Positions 35,170 through 42,759 of a DNA stretch of 64,000 bases are shown one piece after another (position 1 is the first letter of the stretch; each line of letters begins with the position of its first letter). Origin of the DNA: Peptoniphilus senegalensis JC140 (GTDB taxonomy: Bacteria; Bacillota; Clostridia; Tissierellales; Peptoniphilaceae); assembly GCF_000321025.1 (NCBI RefSeq), contig NZ_HE610718.1, positions 38,872 through 102,871 of the forward strand, written 5' to 3'. The translations under genes and the position numbers were made by a program. The notes beneath the pieces were generated by a model. The model was not told the DNA's origin, ran no database searches, and saw only the letters and a program-made list of their open reading frames with translations.

Positions 35170-35427
35170 ATAAAAAAATCCTCCACCCATATAGGGCGAA
35201 GGATTCGCTGTACCACCTAAGTTCGAAATATAAATATTTCCTCATTAAAGATCTAACAATCTCTAGTCCATGATAACGGTGACTGCCGTGAAGATCTACT
35301 TTTTTTCAATCTTCATGCTTTAGAGTGAATATATGATACTAACTTGTCTGTGGGCTCTCACCATCCCCACTCTCTTTAAGACTTATTAAATACCTTTTTC
35401 TCTTTCTTCGCATTTATTATTTTATTA
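35170..35427 (-). ncRNA. T-box riboswitch, predicted phenylalanine specifier (UUC)
   Basis: T-box core AGGTGGTACAGCG at 35206-35218, followed by a 12-bp terminator (35177-35205) and T run. Stem I carries AGAGAG, a GGUGAGAG distal loop, and the specifier region UA-UUC-ACUCUAAAGC, with UUC at 35327-35329. The flanks match the other T-box exactly, apart from the triplet. UGGU again fits an A73 tRNA. Confidence 0.88.
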
Positions 35428-35433
35428 GAAAGT

Positions 35434-35462
35434 ATTATAGGCACAGGAAAATTATTTGTCAA
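35434..35462 (-). promoter_or_regulatory. Perfect-consensus promoter of the Phe T-box gene
   Basis: Minus-strand TTGACA (35457-35462), 17 bases, TATAAT (35434-35439). The -35 overlaps the stop codon of the preceding small membrane gene. Confidence 0.9.
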
Positions 35463-35641
35463 GAACTTTTTTTATTTTTTATTTTTTCTATGACAAAATA
35501 AGTTAATATATATAAGACAAAAACTATTATGGCAATTATAAGTTTGTGATCCTCGTAACTTCCAAACTTGTAAATAAAAATTTTTCTAACAAAGACTAAG
35601 TAAGCAAGTAAGACTGAGGCATTTTTGATGTATTTTTTCAA
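35459..35641 (-). CDS. Small two-helix membrane protein (copy 2)
   Basis: A 60-residue protein with two predicted membrane helices (about residues 8-26 and 34-52) and a basic tail (EKIKNKKSS). It is one base past its neighbour at 35643, and the two share length, topology and an I-K-N opening plus a FIY(Y/K)K-GS turn, so they look like diverged tandem copies. No family is recognised. It is probably the last gene of the nadE unit. Confidence 0.6.
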   Translation of the reverse strand: MKKYIKNASVLLAYLVFVRKIFIYKFGSYEDHKLIIAIIVFVLYILTYFVIEKIKNKKSS

Positions 35642-35642
35642 C

Positions 35643-35825
35643 TTATCTCTTTCTCCTTGAAATGATATAAATAATAAGCCAAGTTATTAGATAAACTCCT
35701 ATGCCAAAAAGATCATATTTTATTACATCATGATTTAAACTCCCCGTTTTGTAATAAATAAATCCTTCAAAAATTATCATACAGAATATTAAAATAAATA
35801 AATTTTTAATCCTATCTTTTAACAT
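35643..35825 (-). CDS. Small two-helix membrane protein (copy 1)
   Basis: A 60-residue protein, MLKDRIKNLFILIFCMI and a second helix near 40-55 (FGIGVYLITWLIIYIIS), ending RRKR. Like its downstream neighbour it has a short central loop and a basic cytoplasmic end. It starts 22 bases after nadE. Both copies are unknown, but conservation of the pair argues that they are expressed. Confidence 0.6.
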   Translation of the reverse strand: MLKDRIKNLFILIFCMIIFEGFIYYKTGSLNHDVIKYDLFGIGVYLITWLIIYIISRRKR

Positions 35826-35847
35826 TTAAACCAGCTTTAAATAAATT

Positions 35848-36564
35848 TTAGATTTCAAATTTTGGAGTCATTACTCTCTTATGCTCTGAATTTTTGTGCA
35901 TTCTGTCGATTTTTTCTTTTACATCAGGCTCTGGAACTTTTTCTCCCCTGATGTAGGCGTCAAGAACTTCATAAGTAAAGCCCATTTCATCTTCGTCAGT
36001 TTGTCCCACCCAAAGTCCTGCTGATGGTTTTTTATTTATTACAAATTCTGGCAGTCCAAGTTCCTTTGCTATTTCAAAAATATCTGTCTTTAAAATATTT
36101 GCTATTGGCATGATGTCTGCACCAGAGTCGCCATATTTTGTTGAATAGCCAAGATACCATTCGCTGGCATTTGATGGACCGAGGACTAAGTAGCCAAGGT
36201 CTTGGGCATAATAATAGAGTGTAGTCATCCTAAGTCTTGGCTTGATGTTTGACCTTGCCATCTTGTTTTCTGATGTAAAGGATGCCTTCATAAGCTCTTC
36301 AAAGGTGCCTGTAAGATCAATTGTCTTTGTCTCTAAATTTATTGCTTCGGCAACTTTTAGGGCATCTTCTCTGTCCTTATCTATGCTGTCGCAGGGCATA
36401 ATTAGTCCAAGAGAATTTTCTGGGAAAACTCTTTTTGCTATGGCAGCGATAACTGCTGAATCAATTCCACCTGATAGACCAAAAATAAATCCCTTGGCGC
36501 CAACTTTTTTTGCATAATCTTCTACCCATTTTACTAAATTTTCTGTAACTTTTTTATAATCCAT
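35848..36564 (-). CDS. nadE: NH3-dependent NAD+ synthetase
   Basis: Last step of NAD synthesis: nicotinic acid adenine dinucleotide plus ammonia and ATP to NAD+. The 238-residue protein has the N-type ATP pyrophosphatase loop SGGIDS (31-36) and the LGPSNASEWYLGYSTKYGDSG active-site region seen in pieces near 130-150. The glutaminase domain of the longer form is absent, so free ammonia is the nitrogen source. ATG at 36564 follows AGGAGAC; an 18-codon longer frame overlaps yigZ and has no ribosome site. Confidence 0.94.
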   Translation of the reverse strand: MDYKKVTENLVKWVEDYAKKVGAKGFIFGLSGGIDSAVIAAIAKRVFPENSLGLIMPCDSIDKDREDALKVAEAINLETKTIDLTGTFEELMKASFTSENKMARSNIKPRLRMTTLYYYAQDLGYLVLGPSNASEWYLGYSTKYGDSGADIMPIANILKTDIFEIAKELGLPEFVINKKPSAGLWVGQTDEDEMGFTYEVLDAYIRGEKVPEPDVKEKIDRMHKNSEHKRVMTPKFEI

Positions 36565-36580
36565 AATGTCTCCTAAATTT

Positions 36581-37213
36581 TTAATAAATAATTTTTCCTT
36601 CAATAGTTGGAAGTTCAATTTCTTCTAAGTCTTCTTTTATAAAATTTGCAGAGGTCAAATCTCTAATTTTATCTAAAATGCTTTTGTCATCATCAATATC
36701 AATTGTGACCTCAACTTTATCTGTATAATTTTCTTCTAGAGTTTTAAAATTTTCATTGGTTAATAAATTAATTATAGCGCCGTGAAAGGTGTAATCATAA
36801 ATTATTTTTGTCCTTGTAAATTTTTTTCTCACAACTCTTCTGGCTTGGTCAAGGGCCTTTACAACTGAATCCGTATAAGCACGAACAAGTCCGCCTGCTC
36901 CAAGTTTTGTGCCGCCAAAGTAACGAGTGACAATGACGAGGACATTTTTCATATCTTCTTTTTTTAGGACTTCAAGCATGGGAACTCCAGCTGTGCCAGA
37001 TGGCTCTCCATCGTCAGAATATCTCTGTGTAAGTCCATCTTCGCCAATTATATAAGCGTGGCAGTTGTGAGTTGCAGACCTCTCCTCTTCCTTTACACTT
37101 TTTAAAATTTCAAGGGCTTCCTCTTCACTCTTTACGAAAAAAGCTCTTCCAATAAAAATAGATTTTTTTATTTCAATTTCAGCCTTTCCATTTTTTAAAA
37201 TTGTCTTATACAT
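36581..37213 (-). CDS. YigZ/IMPACT-family protein
   Basis: A 210-residue protein of UPF0029/IMPACT. Residues 1-120 are the IMPACT domain, with the family motifs ERSATHNCHAY, DDGEPSGTAGVPML and VTRYFGGTKLGAGGLVRAY; the C-terminal ~80 residues form the DUF1949 domain. Its bacterial role is unclear, but members bind nucleic acid and are linked to translation. It overlaps hflX by eight bases, suggesting a two-gene unit with this ribosome-associated GTPase. Confidence 0.92.
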   Translation of the reverse strand: MYKTILKNGKAEIEIKKSIFIGRAFFVKSEEEALEILKSVKEEERSATHNCHAYIIGEDGLTQRYSDDGEPSGTAGVPMLEVLKKEDMKNVLVIVTRYFGGTKLGAGGLVRAYTDSVVKALDQARRVVRKKFTRTKIIYDYTFHGAIINLLTNENFKTLEENYTDKVEVTIDIDDDKSILDKIRDLTSANFIKEDLEEIELPTIEGKIIY

Positions 37214-38495
37214 TTACAACATAACCCTTTACTTTTTCGTATTCCCTTTCTTCAAGTCTTAGTTCTAAATAAATTCCGTCATCTTCATAGAGAGGTTTTG
37301 CATCAAATTTTTCCACTAATTTGTAAAGTAAATCTGTATCATCATAGGCAAATTTTAATTTCACATCAAAATATTTTTCCTCGAGATTGTCTTCGATAAC
37401 TTTTAAAAGCTCATCCATATTCTCGTCCTTCTTTGCAGAAATATACACTTTTTTATCTGGAAGAACTTTTAGTGGTAAATTTATATCGTAGATATTTATC
37501 TTGTCCACCTTGTTAAAAACTGTAATTATATTTTTATCCAAGACATCAATATCCTTTAAAATTCCCATAGTGGTGTTGTACTGAATTTCCAAGTCCTCAC
37601 TTGATGCGTCAATTACATGAAGAATTAAATCAGAATACTTAATTTCTTCAAGAGTTGACTTAAAAGCCTCGACGATTTTTGTAGGAAGCTTTGAAACAAA
37701 GCCAACAGTATCAGAAATTATAAACTCGCGACCAGAAAGGAGCCTTGCCTTTCTTGAAGACGGGTCAAGTGTTTCAAAGAGCATATTTCTCACAGAGACC
37801 TCTCCAGAGTCTTCATCCTTTAATCTATTTAAGATTGTGGACTTGCCTGCGTTGGTGTAGCCAACAAGGGAAACAATTGGAATGTTAGAATCAAGTCTTC
37901 TAGTCCTCGTCGTGTCTCTAGTTTTTTTTGCCTTCTCAAGCTTTTCCTTAATCTTGTCGATTTCTCTTTTTAACCTTCTCCTGTCAGTTTCAATAATTTG
38001 CTCGCCTGGTCCTCTAGTACCAATTCCACCACCAGTCCTTGACCATCCGTCAATTCCAAGAAGTCTAGGCAGTTGATATTCAAGCATGGCAAGTTCAACT
38101 TGAAGCTTAGCCTCATAAGTAGTGGCACGAAGTCCAAAAATATCTAAAATTAAATTTGTCCTGTCAATTACTTTCTTCTTAATTCTCTTTTCTAAGTTTC
38201 TAACTTGAATGCCAGAAAGTTCATCATTAAATACAACGGCATCAACTTCTAAAAGCTCAACCATTTCCTTTATCTCGTCGACTTTACCTGACCCAATTAA
38301 ATATTTTGGATTGAACTTTAAAATATTTTGCGTAACTTCTCCCACAACCTCTGCCCCATCTGCAAAGACAAGGTCACTAAGCTCCTTCATAGAAGTCTCA
38401 AGACTGTGAGGGTAGGCACCAATATTTGTGCCAACAATAATAACTCTCTCTAATTTTTTATTTGAATTCAAATTCTCTAAATAAACATTATCCAT
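37206..38495 (-). CDS. hflX: GTPase HflX
   Basis: A ribosome-splitting, heat-responsive GTPase, 429 residues. The N-terminal HflX domain has DLVFADGAEVVGEV and PKYLIGSGKVDEI; the G domain has G1 GYTNAGKST near 213, G3 DTVGFVSKLP near 261 and G4 NKVD near 328. It rescues stalled ribosomes in other bacteria. A typical family length; yigZ is coupled downstream. Confidence 0.95.
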   Translation of the reverse strand: MDNVYLENLNSNKKLERVIIVGTNIGAYPHSLETSMKELSDLVFADGAEVVGEVTQNILKFNPKYLIGSGKVDEIKEMVELLEVDAVVFNDELSGIQVRNLEKRIKKKVIDRTNLILDIFGLRATTYEAKLQVELAMLEYQLPRLLGIDGWSRTGGGIGTRGPGEQIIETDRRRLKREIDKIKEKLEKAKKTRDTTRTRRLDSNIPIVSLVGYTNAGKSTILNRLKDEDSGEVSVRNMLFETLDPSSRKARLLSGREFIISDTVGFVSKLPTKIVEAFKSTLEEIKYSDLILHVIDASSEDLEIQYNTTMGILKDIDVLDKNIITVFNKVDKINIYDINLPLKVLPDKKVYISAKKDENMDELLKVIEDNLEEKYFDVKLKFAYDDTDLLYKLVEKFDAKPLYEDDGIYLELRLEEREYEKVKGYVVNV

Positions 38496-38550
38496 AACTA
38501 CATTATACTACATAATGACAAATTCCTCTTTTAAAAAAATTTGCATAATA

Positions 38551-38575
38551 AAAAACAAGGCTTAAATAGCCTTGT
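38551..38575 (-). terminator. Terminator after the HicB-like gene
   Basis: Minus-strand ACAAGGCT/AGCCTTGT (38568-38575 with 38555-38562) plus TTTTT. Confidence 0.85.
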
Positions 38576-38585
38576 CTAATAAAAT

Positions 38586-38807
38586 TTAAACTTCTACAGC
38601 CTCATCAAAACTCTTTATAGCTTTTTCTGTTTCAAAAAACTCTTCATAACATCTAATAGCTTCCTTAAAATCTTCTTTTAATTCTTCTAAATTTTTTCCA
38701 TCGTAAAGAACAAGTGCGTAAATTCCTAGAATTTTCCCATAATACAAATTATCTTCTTTAGAAAAATTAATATCTCCTATATAAACATTGTGTTTTAAAT
38801 ATTTCAT
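38586..38807 (-). CDS. HicB-like antitoxin domain, no HicA partner
   Basis: A 73-residue protein matching the RNase H-like fold of HicB antitoxins: an I-x-FS-x-ED-LYYGKILGI opening (14-29), the YDGKNLEELKEDFKEAI helix (36-52) and an acidic end. HicB proteins neutralise the RNA-cleaving HicA toxin. There is no HicA-sized ORF on either side and no C-terminal DNA-binding segment. It may be an orphan, or a regulator with a distant partner. A TTGAAA-17-TAAAAT promoter is at 38844-38872. Confidence 0.75.
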   Translation of the reverse strand: MKYLKHNVYIGDINFSKEDNLYYGKILGIYALVLYDGKNLEELKEDFKEAIRCYEEFFETEKAIKSFDEAVEV

Positions 38808-38843
38808 ATTACACCCCTAGCTTATTTAAGGTTAATCAATAAC

Positions 38844-38872
38844 ATTTTAATTTATAAAATTTTTATTTTCAA
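38844..38872 (-). promoter_or_regulatory. Candidate promoter for the HicB-like gene
   Basis: Minus-strand TTGAAA (38867-38872), 17 bases, TAAAAT (38844-38849). Confidence 0.55.
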
Positions 38873-38955
38873 CAAAACTATGCTACACTCATTTCATAAA
38901 AAAATAAGGGAATACTATTTAGCTTATTAACATAATAGTAATCATCTTCTTAAAA

Positions 38956-38964
38956 TGTTATAAT
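38956..38964 (+). promoter_or_regulatory. Extended -10 element before the PBP gene
   Basis: TGTTATAAT forms an extended -10; no convincing -35 lies 17 bases upstream. The PBP start is 18 bases past it, so the leader is very short. Confidence 0.5.
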
Positions 38965-38981
38965 TGAAAAAAGGAGTAACT

Positions 38982-41876
38982 ATGAAAAATTTTGCACATG
39001 TAAAAAATAATTTTAAAAATTTAGATAAAAAACAAAAAATTAAAATTGGACTTTTAATTCTACTTTTAATTTTTGTTTTAATTATTTCACTTTTTTCAGC
39101 ACTCATTGTTTCAATTATTTCAAAAACTCCTGCCACAGACTTAAATAATTTGAGCTCATCCTTTAATCAGAGCTCCTATATTTATTCTAAAGAAGGAAAT
39201 CTAATTGAAAAAATTGAATCACTGGAATATAGAACTTTAATTGACATAAATGATATTCCAGATAACGTAAAAAATTCTTTTGTCGCAATCGAAGACCACA
39301 GATTTTACAAACATAAGGGTCTTGACCCCATTGGCATTATGTCTTCTATTGCCGCAAATATAAAGTCTCACTCCCTTATACGTGGAGGGTCTACTATTAC
39401 ACAACAATTGGTGCGTTCAGTATATCTCACTAACCAAAAAACTCTCGGCAGAAAAATTCAAGAGGCATATTTGTCTCTACGCGTTGAGGATGTCCTAGAA
39501 AAAAATGAAATTTTGGAAGCCTACTTAAATAGAATTAACCTTGGACAAGGTGCCTATGGAATTGAAGCTGCTGCTCAAACTTATTTTTCTAAGGACGCAG
39601 TGGACTTAAACATTGCAGAAGCTGCACTCCTTGCTGGCATACCAAAATCTCCAACAAATTATTCTCCCTTTAAATCTGTCCCAGAAGAATATTTAAAGGA
39701 TGACTTTAAAGTAATTGGCACTCGTGAAATTGACGGCAAAGATTTATACATGGTCTTAAATGATGATGCCTTTAAGAGACAAAAAATTGTCTTGATGAGA
39801 ATGCACGAGCTTGGCTACATTGACGATAAAGAGTATGAGCGTGCCAAAAACTATGATATTGTAAATGCCCTAAACCCACGAAATTTTAAAAATCACACAA
39901 TGTCTACCTATTCCACTGACTACATAAAAAAAGAAGCTTCTAGATACCTTGCTGATTTTTATAAGACATCTTTGGAAGAAGGCGAGCACAAACTTTTCAC
40001 TGGTGGCTACAAGGTTTATTCCACAATTGATGAAAATATTCAAAAGGACTTAGAAGACAAGTACGAAAACTTCAAAAGCTTTTTGTTAAATAGGTCATCA
40101 AGTGGTGGCAGCAGAATGTTGAACCTAAACTTCGATGATGGCAACAATATTATTTTTGGCGACGAGATTTTGTATTTTGCACGCAACAATATTTTAGATG
40201 AGAACTTTAATTTGGTAATTCCAAAATCATCTTACAGCATTTCATCTCATGACGATTTAAAAATTAAGAGCCTTTACTTCAAAGACTTAGGACAAAGAAT
40301 TGACATCATAGATGCCTATATCATTGACAAAAATAAAATTTTAAACACTTATGAAATTGGCGGCCTAAAAATTGAAGAAGGAGCTGGGGAACTTAAAAAT
40401 AATTATTTAATTATTGACGGAGCCTACTTAAAGGACTATCCAGACTTTTATAGAGTTGAAAATGACAACTTGATTATTTCAAATAAATATTTTGACTTCA
40501 ATCCAAGCCCTCTTATGCAACCACAATCTGCAATGATCGTTGTCAACAATGACAGTGGCTTTGTGGAGGGAATAATTGGCGGTCTCGATGTAAGGACAAA
40601 GAATGCAAAAATTTTAAATCGTGCAACGGACTCCTATAGACAAGCCGGCTCTGCCCTTACACCTTTTTCTGTCTACCTACCTGCCCTTATGGAGGGAAAA
40701 ACTCTTGGCGACGTTTATGACGATGTTCCAACAACTGTTGACGGAATGTTTTGGCCACACAATTATTATGATTCCTTTAAGGGTCTCATGACTCTTCGCC
40801 TTGCCATGGAAAATTCATCTAATGTCATTGCAGCTGAAGTCCTAAAGGAAATTGGAAAGGACAAGGCCATGGATGTCCTTAAAAAATTTGAAATAATAAG
40901 AGAAGATGGCGACGATTATTTTATAAATCACAGTGAAAATAAAAAGAAAAATGACGAAAATTTAGAGTCCCTTGCCCTTGGCAATATGCAAGTTGGTATC
41001 AGCTTATCTCAATTATCAAAAATGCATCAGACAATTTCAAATGGTGGAGTATATAAAGAAGAGACGGCAATTTTAAAAATTGAAGACCCTAGCGGAAACA
41101 TAATTATTGACAACTCCAACAAGGAGAAAAAACTTTTTGACGAAAAGACTTCCCACCTTCTTAAAGATGTATTTATTTCTAACAGCCAAAGAGGTAACGC
41201 AAAGGGTGTCCACATTGGCAAGTCAGAAACTGGTGCTTACCTGGGACAAAATAAAACCAATTCAGATTATTTTGTTAACGGATTTAATAAGAGTCACACA
41301 ATTTCTCTTTGGGTTGGTGCCGACTCGCCAAAAATTTCTCTAACTTCAGACAAGTCTGCGGCAATTGATTTATTTAACACAATGACAAAAAATTTGAGCA
41401 AGGCTGAAAATTTTGATGAAGACCCATCCTATATTGTAACGAGAAAAATTTCATCAAAGAGCGGCAAACTTGCCACAAAGATGAGCGATTACGCAGGTGC
41501 ATCTTACAGTGAAAAATATATTTCTGGCACTGAACCAAGTGAGCAAGATGACTTGTTTAAAAAATATTTAATTTGCAAAGACTCCAATAAACTTGCTACG
41601 CAGTTTTGCCCAAGTGAGTCAGTCCTATATACAGTTCGTTTTGAAAGAAAAGATAAATATGACGCCAAGGACCACTACGGCATCTATCCTGATGACTATA
41701 TGACTCTTCCAAAGGAACACTGCGATGTTCATACTAGAGAGTGGTATAATGAATTTGGCGAAGAAGAAAATAATTCGCCAAAAAAAGATAAAGCTAAAAA
41801 ATCATCAAAACAAGAAAAATCAAAAAAATCTTCAGATAAAATAAAGACAAGCAAAACAAGTAAGAAGAAAAAATAG
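38982..41876 (+). CDS. Class A penicillin-binding protein with altered transpeptidase motif
   Basis: A 964-residue bitopic protein: cytoplasmic start, one helix near 22-45, a GT51 glycosyltransferase domain and a transpeptidase domain. GT51 motifs are intact: EDHRFYKHKG, RGGSTITQQL, RKIQEAYLSLR, and EILEAYLNRINLGQGAYG. In the transpeptidase, SxxK reads S557-A-L-T560, so the general-base Lys is Thr; SxN is intact (S612-S-N614) and KTG is K747-SE-TG. Peptidoglycan polymerisation is likely, crosslinking doubtful. The tail is Lys/Ser-rich. Start ATG at 38982 follows AGGAG; an earlier TTG overlaps the -10. Confidence 0.9.
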   Translation: MKNFAHVKNNFKNLDKKQKIKIGLLILLLIFVLIISLFSALIVSIISKTPATDLNNLSSSFNQSSYIYSKEGNLIEKIESLEYRTLIDINDIPDNVKNSFVAIEDHRFYKHKGLDPIGIMSSIAANIKSHSLIRGGSTITQQLVRSVYLTNQKTLGRKIQEAYLSLRVEDVLEKNEILEAYLNRINLGQGAYGIEAAAQTYFSKDAVDLNIAEAALLAGIPKSPTNYSPFKSVPEEYLKDDFKVIGTREIDGKDLYMVLNDDAFKRQKIVLMRMHELGYIDDKEYERAKNYDIVNALNPRNFKNHTMSTYSTDYIKKEASRYLADFYKTSLEEGEHKLFTGGYKVYSTIDENIQKDLEDKYENFKSFLLNRSSSGGSRMLNLNFDDGNNIIFGDEILYFARNNILDENFNLVIPKSSYSISSHDDLKIKSLYFKDLGQRIDIIDAYIIDKNKILNTYEIGGLKIEEGAGELKNNYLIIDGAYLKDYPDFYRVENDNLIISNKYFDFNPSPLMQPQSAMIVVNNDSGFVEGIIGGLDVRTKNAKILNRATDSYRQAGSALTPFSVYLPALMEGKTLGDVYDDVPTTVDGMFWPHNYYDSFKGLMTLRLAMENSSNVIAAEVLKEIGKDKAMDVLKKFEIIREDGDDYFINHSENKKKNDENLESLALGNMQVGISLSQLSKMHQTISNGGVYKEETAILKIEDPSGNIIIDNSNKEKKLFDEKTSHLLKDVFISNSQRGNAKGVHIGKSETGAYLGQNKTNSDYFVNGFNKSHTISLWVGADSPKISLTSDKSAAIDLFNTMTKNLSKAENFDEDPSYIVTRKISSKSGKLATKMSDYAGASYSEKYISGTEPSEQDDLFKKYLICKDSNKLATQFCPSESVLYTVRFERKDKYDAKDHYGIYPDDYMTLPKEHCDVHTREWYNEFGEEENNSPKKDKAKKSSKQEKSKKSSDKIKTSKTSKKKK

Positions 41877-41884
41877 GAGGAAAT

Positions 41885-42061
41885 ATGAAAAAATTAAAGA
41901 GCTTAATAAAATTAATTGCCTTTATAAGATTTATAAAGCCTAAAAGAAGAAGGAGAATAATAAAACTAATGCCCCTCTTAAACCCAAAGAGGGCAGGCAA
42001 AGTTGCTTATCACGCTGGAAGAATAAGAATGAGAAACGAAATAAAAAGATTGTTATACTAA
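41885..42061 (+). CDS. Tiny, strongly basic protein, unknown
   Basis: A 58-residue ORF starting MKKLKSLIKL and ending NEIKRLLY, with about 20 Lys/Arg residues and no acidic patch apart from one Glu. An AGGAGG site (41875-41880) overlaps the stop of the PBP gene with four bases of spacing, and a good terminator follows, so it is a genuine part of the PBP transcript. A hydrophobic start (IAFIRFI) and the run RRRR at 21-24 could suit membrane-surface or nucleic-acid binding. No family is recognised. Confidence 0.65.
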   Translation: MKKLKSLIKLIAFIRFIKPKRRRRIIKLMPLLNPKRAGKVAYHAGRIRMRNEIKRLLY

Positions 42062-42062
42062 A

Positions 42063-42097
42063 AAAAGGATCTGCACTTCAAATGCAGGTCCTTTTCT
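42063..42097 (+). terminator. Terminator after the PBP-small basic protein unit
   Basis: AAAAGGATCTGCA/TGCAGGTCCTTTT (42063-42075 with 42083-42095) is a 13-bp stem. Confidence 0.85.
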
Positions 42098-42116
42098 AAA
42101 TTTATTCACTATGTTT

Positions 42117-42629
42117 TTATCTTTCAATCCACTCTTTATTTTTCTTTTTTAAAACTTTAACTACGCAATCGTTAAGAGCAGAAATAGTCACATCAAGCTC
42201 CTTATCCTTTATAAAGTCTCTTATTGTGTAGACTGCCACTTCTGCTGCTTCATCTAGGGGATAACCATAGATGCCTGAGGATAGAAGTGGAAATACCACG
42301 CTCTTTAAATTATTTTCCACTGCTAGGGAAAGAGCAGACCTATATGCCGCTTCTAGAGTTTCTCTTTCCCCCTTATTGCCATCAAAATAAATTGGTCCAA
42401 CTGAATGAATTATGTGTTTTGATTTTAAATTATAGCCCCTTGTAATAACAGCTTGGCCTGGTTTTATTGGTGCAAGTTTATTACATTCTTCTTCTAAGCC
42501 TTTGTCGCTGGCTTCTTTAAAAATTTGTCCGCAAACTCCGCCGCCTCTTTTTAATTCTGCATTTGCTGCATTCACTATTGCGTCAACTTCGTAATCTAAA
42601 ATATTTTTCTTTTCAATTTGAAAGCTCAT
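42117..42629 (-). CDS. Macrodomain protein (ADP-ribose hydrolase-like)
   Basis: A single macrodomain of 170 residues that would bind ADP-ribose and may deacetylate O-acetyl-ADP-ribose or remove ADP-ribose from proteins. The motifs VDAIVNAANAELKRGGGVCG (11-30) and FPLLSSGIYGYPLDEAA (107-123) include the catalytic and substrate-loop residues of YmdB-type enzymes. It is transcribed alone, convergent with the PBP unit. The 130 bases upstream contain only AT-rich promoter-like sequence and the NhaC terminator. Confidence 0.92.
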   Translation of the reverse strand: MSFQIEKKNILDYEVDAIVNAANAELKRGGGVCGQIFKEASDKGLEEECNKLAPIKPGQAVITRGYNLKSKHIIHSVGPIYFDGNKGERETLEAAYRSALSLAVENNLKSVVFPLLSSGIYGYPLDEAAEVAVYTIRDFIKDKELDVTISALNDCVVKVLKKKNKEWIER

Positions 42630-42727
42630 AATGCACCCCTTATATTTCTTATTTTAAATATATACCACTTTATTTTATTTTTAAAGTAATATATAAAAGT
42701 TTTTTTCAAATTTTTAATATATCTCAA

Positions 42728-42752
42728 AAAAAAGACTAACACGAAGTTAGCC
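42728..42752 (-). terminator. Terminator after the NhaC-family gene
   Basis: Minus-strand GGCTAAC/GTTAGTC (42746-42752 with 42734-42740) with TTCGT loop and TTTTTTT. Confidence 0.85.
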
Positions 42753-42759
42753 TTAAAAA

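Noticed and set aside
33811-35427. Tryptophan as the ligand sensed by the T-boxes
   Set aside because: No UGG occurs in the specifier position and the bulge UGGU does not pair with a G73 tRNA-Trp.
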